Part shown: positions 16,079-23,994 of the stretch, piece after piece
Layout of the letters: every line of letters begins with the position of its first letter
Position numbering within the stretch: position 1 is the stretch's first letter
Assembly: GCA_028875055.1 (NCBI GenBank)
Contig: JAPPGG010000006.1
Coordinates: 54,927 to 118,926, forward strand
Reading direction: 5' to 3'
Origin: Chloroflexota bacterium
GTDB taxonomy: Bacteria; Chloroflexota; Dehalococcoidia; Lucifugimonadales; UBA3495
DNA length: 64,000 nucleotides
The notes under the pieces: generated by a model
What the model was told of the DNA's origin: nothing
Seen by the model: the letters and a program-made list of their open reading frames with translations, nothing else
The model's database searches: none
Translations under genes and position numbers: made by a program

Positions 16079-19000
16079 ATGACACCCGAAAATGATCACA
16101 TAGAGACCGGAACGCCGGTGCAGAACGGAACGCCGGGCCGTCCTGGGGCCACGATGCAATCAGCGTCCGGCCACGAGGACAGGACCGGTGATACCGAAGC
16201 GCCAGGAGAAAACACCGGCGTCAGGAGCGAAACGTCACCTGGACCTGCGCTCCGGTCCCGGTTCGCCAGTTGGCTGGCCTTACCCACTCTTGCTACCAGC
16301 GCATTCTCCCGAAGAATGCGGCTGCGCCATGCCCGCAAGCGTCCAGAAACGGATTTCGCATTGTCCCCTTCTCCCCAGCGCATCAGGAGCTGGATGCATT
16401 CCAGGAGGCTGGGTTGGCGCTGGAACGGCGGTTACAGCCTCCTCTCCCGGTTTCGTTTGATCTGGGCGCCTCGCCAGTTGCCCCCTGACCTTGACCCGCA
16501 GGAGATGGAGAGCCAGGAGATCTCCACGGATGGCCTCACCCCAGGGATTGTGGCCCATCACGCCGGCTCCCCTCTCGTGCCCAGGGTCCGCCGGAGAACC
16601 AGGGGATATAGCGCTGCGCAACGTTTTCGCAGCCCTTCCGGGCTGGGCAGGAGCCGCTCGTCAGCGGCCCCTCCCGCCGGCTTCCGAAATATGGGATCGG
16701 CAAATGGGATGCCGCAAGGGACGAGGCAAGACCCGGAGGCGGGCGTTTTCGAGTTGCCGTTCCCCGGTGAGATAGAACCGGAAGGCAATGGGCAATGCCA
16801 GCCGATGGTTCGACCCTCTGGCCTCATTGGAGGGAGCCTTTCCGGTGGCCTTTTGAGCCCTTCGATCCTGGGGAAAAACACCGGCCGGAGAGCCTTGACG
16901 CACACTGCGGCTGCAGGTAAACGTCGCTATACCATAGGAAGCCAAAGGACGCTGCCCAGTCCCAGTCATGCTGATGAACGACAGAGAGCGGACCAAGTCC
17001 CGGTCCTCCCCTTGCCGGAGCCACTGAACTCCGGGGGAGGAACCGCCAGGCTGCTGCCAGGAAAGACTTCCGCCGGCGGGGCAATTCACAGAGCCGGGCA
17101 TTCGGGCCCACCTTTGTTGCCTGGCCGAGGCCTGGCCCCAGCGCTTTCCATCAGGGCAATGGCGAGGGCCAGGAAGCTGGTAACTTCCGGGATGGCTTTT
17201 CCTTCAGGCGCGTTCCAGGTGGACTCTCCTGGCGGAGTCAAGGAAGTTGGGATGGCGGGTGAGCTGCCGAGTTTGCCGCTGCGGGACGCCCCGCGCCCTG
17301 GCCATGATTTCGCGGGCACTCAAGCAGAGGCGACGCAGGCCGCAGCTGCCCGGGCCACTGCCAGGAATGCCACGAAAGGCCCATCACAATGGCCCCGGAT
17401 AGGGGAATCGCTCCCTGGGGCCCAACGTCCCGCGCATTCCAACCAACCATCAGCGCCAGTCGCTACTCAAGGTGTTAGCGAGTTCCCATCGGCGGCGCCA
17501 CCCCGGTCATCCGGCCGCATCCAGTCCGCTGACGGTCCGCCAGGGACGGGGGAGAGCAGGACTTCCGCTCCCCAGGTGAGCCACAACCCTCCCCAGGCCT
17601 CAACGCCCCGGGGAGAACGGCAGGAGTCGCCGGAAAGGGAAGCCGCATCCAACCCAACCCCCCGGGCAAGGCGCAGCAGCATTCAGGAAACAGGAACGTC
17701 ACCGGCGTCGAGCCCCACCGGCAATCGGGACCCCAAGTTGTTGCGCCGGCTTGGCCAGTTGGAGGAAAGGCGGAAAGCTTCAACTGAGACCAGGACGGGT
17801 CCCAGGGTCGGACAGCCGCTGGAAAATGAGACCTCAATGCTGGCAACCGGAACAGCCGGAGGTACGGCAAGCCCCGGCACAACGACCAGCGGGACGGAAA
17901 GCGCAATTGGGGAAACTGGGAGAAGCCCAAGCGCCCCGGCAACCCAACGCACCACGGGGGATATCCCGGCTGTCGCCAAGACCGGCAAAAGGACAAGCCC
18001 GCCGTCAGATACCCCGGTCGCCGAACGTGCGGCTGGACAGCGGCCGGTTACTATCAGGGACCCGCAGATTATGTCCCCAGGCATTGGTTCGCGGCTGGGA
18101 GATATGCTTCGCTGGACCGACGCCGGATTCGGTGACCAGGCAGACAGCATCTCCGTTCTCCAAGGTGGAATCGGCCAGGGGGCCGGCAGCATGCACCGAC
18201 CGGAAAAGTGGAGCGCCAGGGACTTTGCGCCGTCAGTTACTGGGCAGGAAAGCACATCTCAGTTGCCCCAGGTTGCCAGTGGAAGGGAGTCTCCCCTGCA
18301 ATTGAGGTTGGCGCCCGTTTCCAATGCTGGGCCCTCCACGGAGAGCCCCACCGACTATCCGGTTGCAGCGGGCCCCGGAGCCCAGATTGTCGGGCGGACC
18401 GGTCATAATCAATACCGCACTCCGGATGTTCAGGCAATTCGGCGGGAAGGAGAAGCGAAACCAGGCGACGTCGGGCTGTCGCGGTCCGCCCCGATTCGAA
18501 GGGTTATGAACGCACTTGCTGCTAGAGCGGGAGCCAGCAGGAAGTCGGGTCGCTCCGGCGCGTTCTCGCCAGAGGCGCCCCCGGACAAAGGAAAGCCCGA
18601 GAGTTTCGGCGGCGGCCGTGGGCCCGAATCCCCCAACGACGAACACCCCGCGGAAGGTCAGGGTATTGTGGGCGCTTCTCCCAGCAAGGCTTTCGCCTTT
18701 ATGCAGCTCCCAAAACTACGCGCCGGAAGAAATTCAGCAGGTCAGGCGATTGCCGCCCCTGTTGTGGAGAATACCGAGCGGGAACTGGCGTCTGGTGTCG
18801 AGAAAGATGACCTCATTACGGAAGCGAGAGGACCCAGATTCAACAGCCTGCCTGGTGAACCCAACAGGGTGAGGCTGCTGGTTCGAGGAACACGGGCAAT
18901 AGAATCGGCTGGCGCGGGACTGCTGCTGCTTTCCAGGCGTTTCGTGCAGCAGCGCGGCGGCCCCGGCCCGCGAGTAACGGGGCCGGAGAGTCCGGTTGAA

Positions 19001-20566
19001 GCTTCTCCGGGAGCAAGTGTCGAACACTCCCTTGCCAAAAGCGCCCTACCAGCGATAGTCGGCGAAGGCAATGCGGCGGCAGCTAAAGTCAGAACAATTT
19101 CTGAAGCAGAGGCCCCAAGTGGGGAGCCACCACGGTCTTTCAGATTTGGGACTCCCCGGGAGCGGTCCTTCAGACCTGGGAGGCTGGCCCGATTGGGGAG
19201 GCCTCCTCCGAGTTTGAATCTCTTGAGCGGCGAGGAAGGAGATAGTGGCGGTCATCCTCTCGGCAGGCCTTCCACACCTTCACCTGCCCCCGGCGGAAAA
19301 AGGTTAATCTCCACGGCATTCCTGGCAATGTCCCGAATCCGGCTCGGGCTCAGCAGTCCCCTGACATTCAGGGAAAGCACTCCCAACCCTGGACAGCTGA
19401 ATGACCCGGCTGCCAAGTCATCGGCAGGGGCCGTTGGCAAGTCCGGAACACTCAGTGGGAACGACCCACACCTGGGGGAATCCCCTGGCCGCCCGTCTCC
19501 TTTATCAGAGGGTCCTACACCCACGCACGCGGCAAGGCCACCCGATGAATCGCGTTACCGGGTTGCCAGGGAGGTGAGTGCATATTTGAGGCCAACAGGG
19601 GAGGGGGAACAATCTGGCTCAGGACCGATCGGGCGCCATAGGGCTTCGATTGTCCGGCGAGCGGCAATGCTGTTCAGCGGGACCAGGACCCTTGTCTTGA
19701 GAAGGTTCGCGCCGGACATTGCAACTACCGCGAAGCCCCCGGACGATGACCTGTCCTCCCGGGCCAGGGAGGGGGCAGCCGGACTTGCGGTCAGAGCCTC
19801 GAAGCGGACTGCATTGACTGCCCCGGCTCGGGAAGTTCCCGCACGGACCCGGCGGCAGGCCTCCGTTGCCAGGGTGGGCACGCAGCTCCAGGGAAGAAAC
19901 TCCCTGGGTTCCAGCTTCCTGACTTTGTCGAAGCGAAGAACAGCGTTCCAGGAACTGGTGTCGGTTGCCGGGAGTTCCCCATTGGTCCCCCGGACTACCG
20001 GAGTGGTACGGAGGCTGCCGATTGAGGAGCCGGCCAGGGAAGGCCCCACCAGGTCACAGCTGCTGGACTCGGCGCCGGATATTCAGGCGAGAGAAGGCTT
20101 GACCATGGCCGGGCCGCCGGACTCAGCGAAGACTGCGCCGGCCATAAATGGGTTGACCATGGCCGGACTGCTGGACTCGGTAAATCAGCCGCCCGAGAAA
20201 GGGGACCTAATTCTGAGGGCTTCCCAGCCCGCCAGCAGGGCAAGCCGGCGGAGCGGGAAAGGGGGAGCAGGGCATACCGGCGCCGACTCCAGCCTCACAC
20301 TGCGCCGGCAGGCTGTCGCGCCGGAAGTCCGGCCGGAGATGCCTTCAACCGTTCCCGAACCTGCGACTACGGTTCGCTCCCGTCCTCACCGCCGGGCGGA
20401 GAGGGAGTCTGCCGAGCCGGCTTCTGACCGGTCGGCCCGGGATGTTACCGATTTCAAGGGTTGGGAGATCGAGTTCCTGGCGTCAAGGGTATTCCTTTAC
20501 CTCCAACGCAAGCTGGACATAGAACGAGAAAGGCACGGCCAGGCGGGATTCAATCGCTGGCTGTGA
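16079..20566 (+). CDS. Very long low-complexity eCIS-linked protein with charged helical C-terminus
   Basis: The frame is open for 1495 codons. Composition is dominated by Gly, Pro, Ser, Arg, Ala and Thr and most of it should be disordered. About eight short hydrophobic/Arg patches recur along it (such as RFASWLALPTLATSAFSRRMRL, split here, AFAFMQLPKLRAGR, LISTAFLAMSRIRLGLS and IVRRAAMLFSGTRTLVLRR). Only the last roughly 45 residues look folded: FKGWEIEFLASRVFLYLQRKL followed by an ERER segment. It fills the slot between the second tube and LysM genes, where Afp6 sits in Afp. A tape-measure, scaffold or cargo-handling role is possible; none is shown. Confidence 0.7.
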   Translation: MTPENDHIETGTPVQNGTPGRPGATMQSASGHEDRTGDTEAPGENTGVRSETSPGPALRSRFASWLALPTLATSAFSRRMRLRHARKRPETDFALSPSPQRIRSWMHSRRLGWRWNGGYSLLSRFRLIWAPRQLPPDLDPQEMESQEISTDGLTPGIVAHHAGSPLVPRVRRRTRGYSAAQRFRSPSGLGRSRSSAAPPAGFRNMGSANGMPQGTRQDPEAGVFELPFPGEIEPEGNGQCQPMVRPSGLIGGSLSGGLLSPSILGKNTGRRALTHTAAAGKRRYTIGSQRTLPSPSHADERQRADQVPVLPLPEPLNSGGGTARLLPGKTSAGGAIHRAGHSGPPLLPGRGLAPALSIRAMARARKLVTSGMAFPSGAFQVDSPGGVKEVGMAGELPSLPLRDAPRPGHDFAGTQAEATQAAAARATARNATKGPSQWPRIGESLPGAQRPAHSNQPSAPVATQGVSEFPSAAPPRSSGRIQSADGPPGTGESRTSAPQVSHNPPQASTPRGERQESPEREAASNPTPRARRSSIQETGTSPASSPTGNRDPKLLRRLGQLEERRKASTETRTGPRVGQPLENETSMLATGTAGGTASPGTTTSGTESAIGETGRSPSAPATQRTTGDIPAVAKTGKRTSPPSDTPVAERAAGQRPVTIRDPQIMSPGIGSRLGDMLRWTDAGFGDQADSISVLQGGIGQGAGSMHRPEKWSARDFAPSVTGQESTSQLPQVASGRESPLQLRLAPVSNAGPSTESPTDYPVAAGPGAQIVGRTGHNQYRTPDVQAIRREGEAKPGDVGLSRSAPIRRVMNALAARAGASRKSGRSGAFSPEAPPDKGKPESFGGGRGPESPNDEHPAEGQGIVGASPSKAFAFMQLPKLRAGRNSAGQAIAAPVVENTERELASGVEKDDLITEARGPRFNSLPGEPNRVRLLVRGTRAIESAGAGLLLLSRRFVQQRGGPGPRVTGPESPVEASPGASVEHSLAKSALPAIVGEGNAAAAKVRTISEAEAPSGEPPRSFRFGTPRERSFRPGRLARLGRPPPSLNLLSGEEGDSGGHPLGRPSTPSPAPGGKRLISTAFLAMSRIRLGLSSPLTFRESTPNPGQLNDPAAKSSAGAVGKSGTLSGNDPHLGESPGRPSPLSEGPTPTHAARPPDESRYRVAREVSAYLRPTGEGEQSGSGPIGRHRASIVRRAAMLFSGTRTLVLRRFAPDIATTAKPPDDDLSSRAREGAAGLAVRASKRTALTAPAREVPARTRRQASVARVGTQLQGRNSLGSSFLTLSKRRTAFQELVSVAGSSPLVPRTTGVVRRLPIEEPAREGPTRSQLLDSAPDIQAREGLTMAGPPDSAKTAPAINGLTMAGLLDSVNQPPEKGDLILRASQPASRASRRSGKGGAGHTGADSSLTLRRQAVAPEVRPEMPSTVPEPATTVRSRPHRRAERESAEPASDRSARDVTDFKGWEIEFLASRVFLYLQRKLDIERERHGQAGFNRWL

Positions 20567-20581
20567 AAGGAAATCTGAACG

Positions 20582-21277
20582 ATGGTTACATCACTGGTCG
20601 GCGCGGTAAATGCCCTGCTGAATCCCACCGGAGAACTGACGAAGGCGTTCCTGACCAACGTGGAGACCAATGAACGCATAGAGTTCCTGTTCAACCCCAC
20701 GGAGTATGTGCTGAGCAAGGCCAACAACTGGGATTCGGAGGCGATTATCGGTTTCGACGTGCCTCCCACCGAATTTCAGGGCGGGGACCCGACGACCCTG
20801 GACCTGGAACTGTTTTTTGACACCTACGAAAAGAAAGAGGACGTGAGGAACTATACCGACAAGGTGTTCGGGTTAACCAAGATATCCGATGAAACTCGGC
20901 AGAACAGTGAACGCGGGCGCCCTCCCCGGGTCTTGTTCAATTGGGGAAGGGTGTTCAGCTTTCAGGCGGTCATTACGGAGTTGTCGGTAACCTATACGCT
21001 TTTTCTCTCCGACGGCACGCCCGTCCGGGCCAGCATGGAGCTTTCGCTGCAGGAATGCGAGGACGCCACCCAGCAGGACCCGCAGAACCCCACCAGCCAA
21101 GGCACCTACGGCAACAAGGTCCACCTGGTCCAGCCGGGAGAGACGATTGACCTGATCGCCACGAACGAGTACGGGGACCCAAGGGCCTGGCGGATTATCG
21201 CCTACGCCAACGGGCTGGACAATCCAAAAGACCTTGTTCCGGGAACGGCGCTGGAAATCGTTCCACTAGAGTTCTAA
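20582..21277 (+). CDS. LysM-domain baseplate/inner-tube protein (Afp7-like)
   Basis: In this 231-residue protein the N-terminal part has the eCIS CIS-tube pattern (VETNERIEFLFNPTEYVLSKANNW, then a helix-rich core and RVFSFQAVITELSVTYTLFLSDGTPVRASMELSLQE). The C-terminal part is a LysM module (VHLVQPGETIDLIATNEYGDPRAWRIIAYANGLDNP). In T4 terms it resembles gp53, and in Afp it resembles Afp7, connecting spike and tube and possibly touching peptidoglycan. It starts 15 nt after the giant gene, so it is clearly in the same operon. Confidence 0.9.
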   Translation: MVTSLVGAVNALLNPTGELTKAFLTNVETNERIEFLFNPTEYVLSKANNWDSEAIIGFDVPPTEFQGGDPTTLDLELFFDTYEKKEDVRNYTDKVFGLTKISDETRQNSERGRPPRVLFNWGRVFSFQAVITELSVTYTLFLSDGTPVRASMELSLQECEDATQQDPQNPTSQGTYGNKVHLVQPGETIDLIATNEYGDPRAWRIIAYANGLDNPKDLVPGTALEIVPLEF

Positions 21278-21281
21278 GAAA

Positions 21282-21379
21282 CTGTTTCAAAACAGGTGAC
21301 GAGGGTCACGATGGGATACAAAGGAATTAGAGATGGACTTTTCACCCCCATCCTAACCTTCCCCCGTCAAGGGGGAAGG
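21282..21379. repeat. Intergenic repeat with C5/G5 hairpin
   Basis: The gap between the LysM and spike genes contains CTGTTT-CA-AAACAG (21282-21295) and a 9-bp perfect hairpin, CCTTCCCCC/GGGGGAAGG (21357-21365 and 21371-21379). The CCCCCATCCTAACCTTCCCCC wording resembles short dispersed repeats I have seen between genes of environmental genomes. A shorter relative occurs at 34638-34654. It may be a mobile-repeat remnant or an mRNA-stability hairpin inside the operon. Confidence 0.6.
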
Positions 21380-21422
21380 GATTTTGAGATAGTTACTAGC
21401 TGCCGGTGTTTGAGGGAATGAT

Positions 21423-23252
21423 ATGCCCAAGGTGAGCGCAAGTTGGTCACGCCTGGACGTGAAGCTGGCGGGAAACAGGATCAGTCCCGACATGGAGCGG
21501 GACCTGGCGGAGATAGAGGTTGAAAATAACCTCTATTTGCCCGATGCCTTTACCCTTCGTTTCCATCTCAGTTCCCTGGACGATAAGCTATTCGACCTGC
21601 CCGACGCAGAGCTGATTGGCTATCTGTCACAGGGTTCTGAGGTAACCATTTACGAGACTTACGAGGGGTCCAACAACGTAATCATGGACGGGGAGGTTAC
21701 CTCCGTCGGGCTGGAATTCAGCGACTTCGTTCCATCGGGGCAGCTCATGGCAGTTGTGCAGGGGTACGACCGTTCGCACCGGCTTCACCGGGGCCGCAAT
21801 ACCGTGACGTACAACCAGATGAGCTATACGGATATTGTAACCAGGATAGCCAGGACCGCGAACCTGCAGGTGGATGCTGACGCGACCTCGGGCGTGCCGG
21901 AGTATGTCATCCAGTCCAATCAGTCGGATTGGGAGTTTCTCTGGCAACTTGCCAACCGGGTTGGCTACCGGCTGTATGTCACCGGCAACACCCTGTACTT
22001 CAAGAAGGGAGATTCGCTGCCGGACCCTGTCGCCGAGCTGAAGTGGGGAATAGACCTGGCCCAGTTCCGGTATCGTTCATCCCTGGCGTTCCAGGACGGC
22101 ACCGTAATTGTTCGCGGCTGGGATCCGGCCAACAAACAGGCCATAGTGGGGCAGGCCACTACCGGGAGCGGGATGCCGGACACCCAGGACTCCGGCTCCG
22201 GAACCAGCCGGGCGGAGGGGGCCTTCGGAGAGTCCAGGTTGCTGGTCGCCGACCGTCCCGTTCGCGATCAGTCCGAGGCCCAGGAAATGGCCCAGTCATT
22301 GATGGATGCCATCGCCGGCGACTTCGTTCAGGCCGAGGGCGTAACAAACCACGGGTTCAGCAGGATAGTCCCCGGAGAGTGCATAAAAATCCAGGACCTG
22401 GGAAAACGCAGCGGGACCTATTTTGTAACCTCCACAACCCACCACTACACCAGCCACGAAGGATATACGACCAGGTTCGTGATTGGCGGGGGGCGCTCCG
22501 GGAGCCTGACAGAGCATTTCAGCGGAAGTGACCGGTCCCCAGGACTTTCGCGCATCCAGGGTGTGGTGATAGGCCAGGTTACCAACAATAATGACCCGGA
22601 GGACCTGTCGAGGGTCAAGGTGGAATTTCCCTGGCTGGACGAGCAGGTTGAAAGCGACTGGGCCCGAGTGGTTGCGCCCGGCGCGGGCCCTGAACGGGGC
22701 TTGCACTGGCTCCCGGAGGTGGATGATGAAGTGCTGGTGGCTTTTGAACACGGCGACATCCACCGGCCCTGCGTTCTGGGTGGCTTGTGGAGCAAGCCCG
22801 ACGCCCCTCCCGCGAAGAACTCGGAAGTCGCGGGAGGAAACGGGACCGTAACCCAGCGGACACTTGTCTCCAGCGAGGGGCTAAACCTGACTATCAGCGA
22901 TGAACCGGGGAGTCTCGCCATCGCAATGGCCGACAAGGACGGCGGGAACTCCATCACCATCAAGTCGGACGACAAGGTCATTGAGATTCTCTCGGGCGGG
23001 GATATCAACATCAGCGGCGCCCAGGGAACGATCACCATTGAAGGGCAGGAAGTTGCCATCAAGTCCACCGCTAATATGACCATTGAGGCAGGGCAGAAGC
23101 TGGAAATCACCGCCGGCACCGATCTGGCTCTGAAGGGCAACATGAACACCTCAGTCGAGGGCGGTATCCAGATGAACGTGAAGGGAACGCAAACCGTCGT
23201 AGAAGGCAGCGCCATGACCGAAGTCAAGGCGCCGATGGTAAAGATCAACTAG
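21423..23252 (+). CDS. VgrG-like spike / baseplate assembly protein V (Afp8-like)
   Basis: The 609 residues fold as a phage gpD-like hub (about 1-360), a gp5-type OB domain (VVIGQVTNNNDPEDLSRVKVEFPWLDEQ... VDDEVLVAFEHGDIHRPCVLGGLWS) and a C-terminal beta-helix of short repeats (NISGAQGTITIEGQEVAIK and similar). The trimer would form the puncturing spike. The PAAR tip gene follows directly. ATG 21423 follows a repeat-bearing gap, with GAGGGAATGAT supplying the ribosome site. Confidence 0.95.
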   Translation: MPKVSASWSRLDVKLAGNRISPDMERDLAEIEVENNLYLPDAFTLRFHLSSLDDKLFDLPDAELIGYLSQGSEVTIYETYEGSNNVIMDGEVTSVGLEFSDFVPSGQLMAVVQGYDRSHRLHRGRNTVTYNQMSYTDIVTRIARTANLQVDADATSGVPEYVIQSNQSDWEFLWQLANRVGYRLYVTGNTLYFKKGDSLPDPVAELKWGIDLAQFRYRSSLAFQDGTVIVRGWDPANKQAIVGQATTGSGMPDTQDSGSGTSRAEGAFGESRLLVADRPVRDQSEAQEMAQSLMDAIAGDFVQAEGVTNHGFSRIVPGECIKIQDLGKRSGTYFVTSTTHHYTSHEGYTTRFVIGGGRSGSLTEHFSGSDRSPGLSRIQGVVIGQVTNNNDPEDLSRVKVEFPWLDEQVESDWARVVAPGAGPERGLHWLPEVDDEVLVAFEHGDIHRPCVLGGLWSKPDAPPAKNSEVAGGNGTVTQRTLVSSEGLNLTISDEPGSLAIAMADKDGGNSITIKSDDKVIEILSGGDINISGAQGTITIEGQEVAIKSTANMTIEAGQKLEITAGTDLALKGNMNTSVEGGIQMNVKGTQTVVEGSAMTEVKAPMVKIN

Positions 23253-23279
23253 CGCCGGATCACAACCGAGGAAAGAAAC

Positions 23280-23573
23280 ATGCCACCAGCGGCAAGAGTA
23301 ACTGACATGCATACCTGTCCCATGCTGGAAGCAGGCGTGGTGCCCCACGTTGGCGGTCCTATCATGCCTCCAGGGGCGCCCACGGTCCTGATCGGAGGCC
23401 TGGCGGCCGCGGTGGCTACCGGGTTGGCTACCTGCGTTGGCCCCCCGGATACCATCGCCATGGGCTCCACCACGGTGATGATTGGCGGCCTTCCGGCGGC
23501 CCGTATGGGTGATACGACGGCCCACGGCGGCGTTATTACCGTGGGGTTGCCTACAGTGATGATAGGAGGCTAG
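23280..23573 (+). CDS. PAAR-domain spike tip protein (Afp10-like)
   Basis: In this 97-residue protein, MPPAARVTDMHTCPM and PAARMGDTTAHGGVI are the paired PAAR motifs whose His and Cys hold a metal at the tip of the spike. The repeated GGPIMPPGAPTVLIGG and TVMIGGLPAARMGD blocks form the cone. No extra toxin domain is attached, so it is a plain tip. It lies 27 bp after the spike gene and 4 bp before the gp25 gene. Confidence 0.95.
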   Translation: MPPAARVTDMHTCPMLEAGVVPHVGGPIMPPGAPTVLIGGLAAAVATGLATCVGPPDTIAMGSTTVMIGGLPAARMGDTTAHGGVITVGLPTVMIGG

Positions 23574-23577
23574 ACCG

Positions 23578-23991
23578 TTGACCACACCGCAATCAATAAA
23601 CGCTTTCCTGGGTCAGGGGTGGCGGTTTCCTCCCGCAGTGGATGGCGCGGGCGGAATAGCCATGACCATCGGCGAAAAGGATATAGAGGCTTCGATCAAG
23701 GTTATCCTGGCCACCGCCAAAGGCGAACGGGTAATGAGGCCCGAGTTCGGTTCCATCATCCAGGATTTTGTGTTCTCGCCCAACAACGCAACCACCCATG
23801 GGCTGCTTTCGTATCACGTCACCGACGCGCTGCGCCAATGGGAACCGCGCATCGAGGTAATAAGGGTAGATGCCACTGCCGACCCCGAGGAACCGGCCCA
23901 GGTCAGGATAGAAATTGGCTACCGGGTGAAGGCAACCAACGATGAACGCAACCTGGTGTATCCCTTCTACCTGATTCCCCGGGAGGAGTAA
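23578..23991 (+). CDS. GPW/gp25-family baseplate wedge protein (Afp9-like)
   Basis: The 137 residues match the gp25 fold: FLGQGWRFPPAVDGAGGIAMTIGEKDIEASIKVILATAKGERVMRPEFGS contains the EPR-like R-P-E-F-G core motif that nucleates sheath assembly. The start is TTG at 23578; AGGAGG lies upstream across the PAAR stop. The baseplate J gene follows after 3 nt. In phages this protein forms the first sheath-like ring of the baseplate. Confidence 0.94.
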   Translation: MTTPQSINAFLGQGWRFPPAVDGAGGIAMTIGEKDIEASIKVILATAKGERVMRPEFGSIIQDFVFSPNNATTHGLLSYHVTDALRQWEPRIEVIRVDATADPEEPAQVRIEIGYRVKATNDERNLVYPFYLIPREE

Positions 23992-23994
23992 GCA

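Noticed and set aside
17475..19255. Several long open frames on the minus strand opposite the 1495-residue gene
   Set aside because: They are shadows caused by high GC and biased composition of the + strand gene; they have no motifs or ribosome sites and the + strand frame is continuous with a conserved C-terminus.
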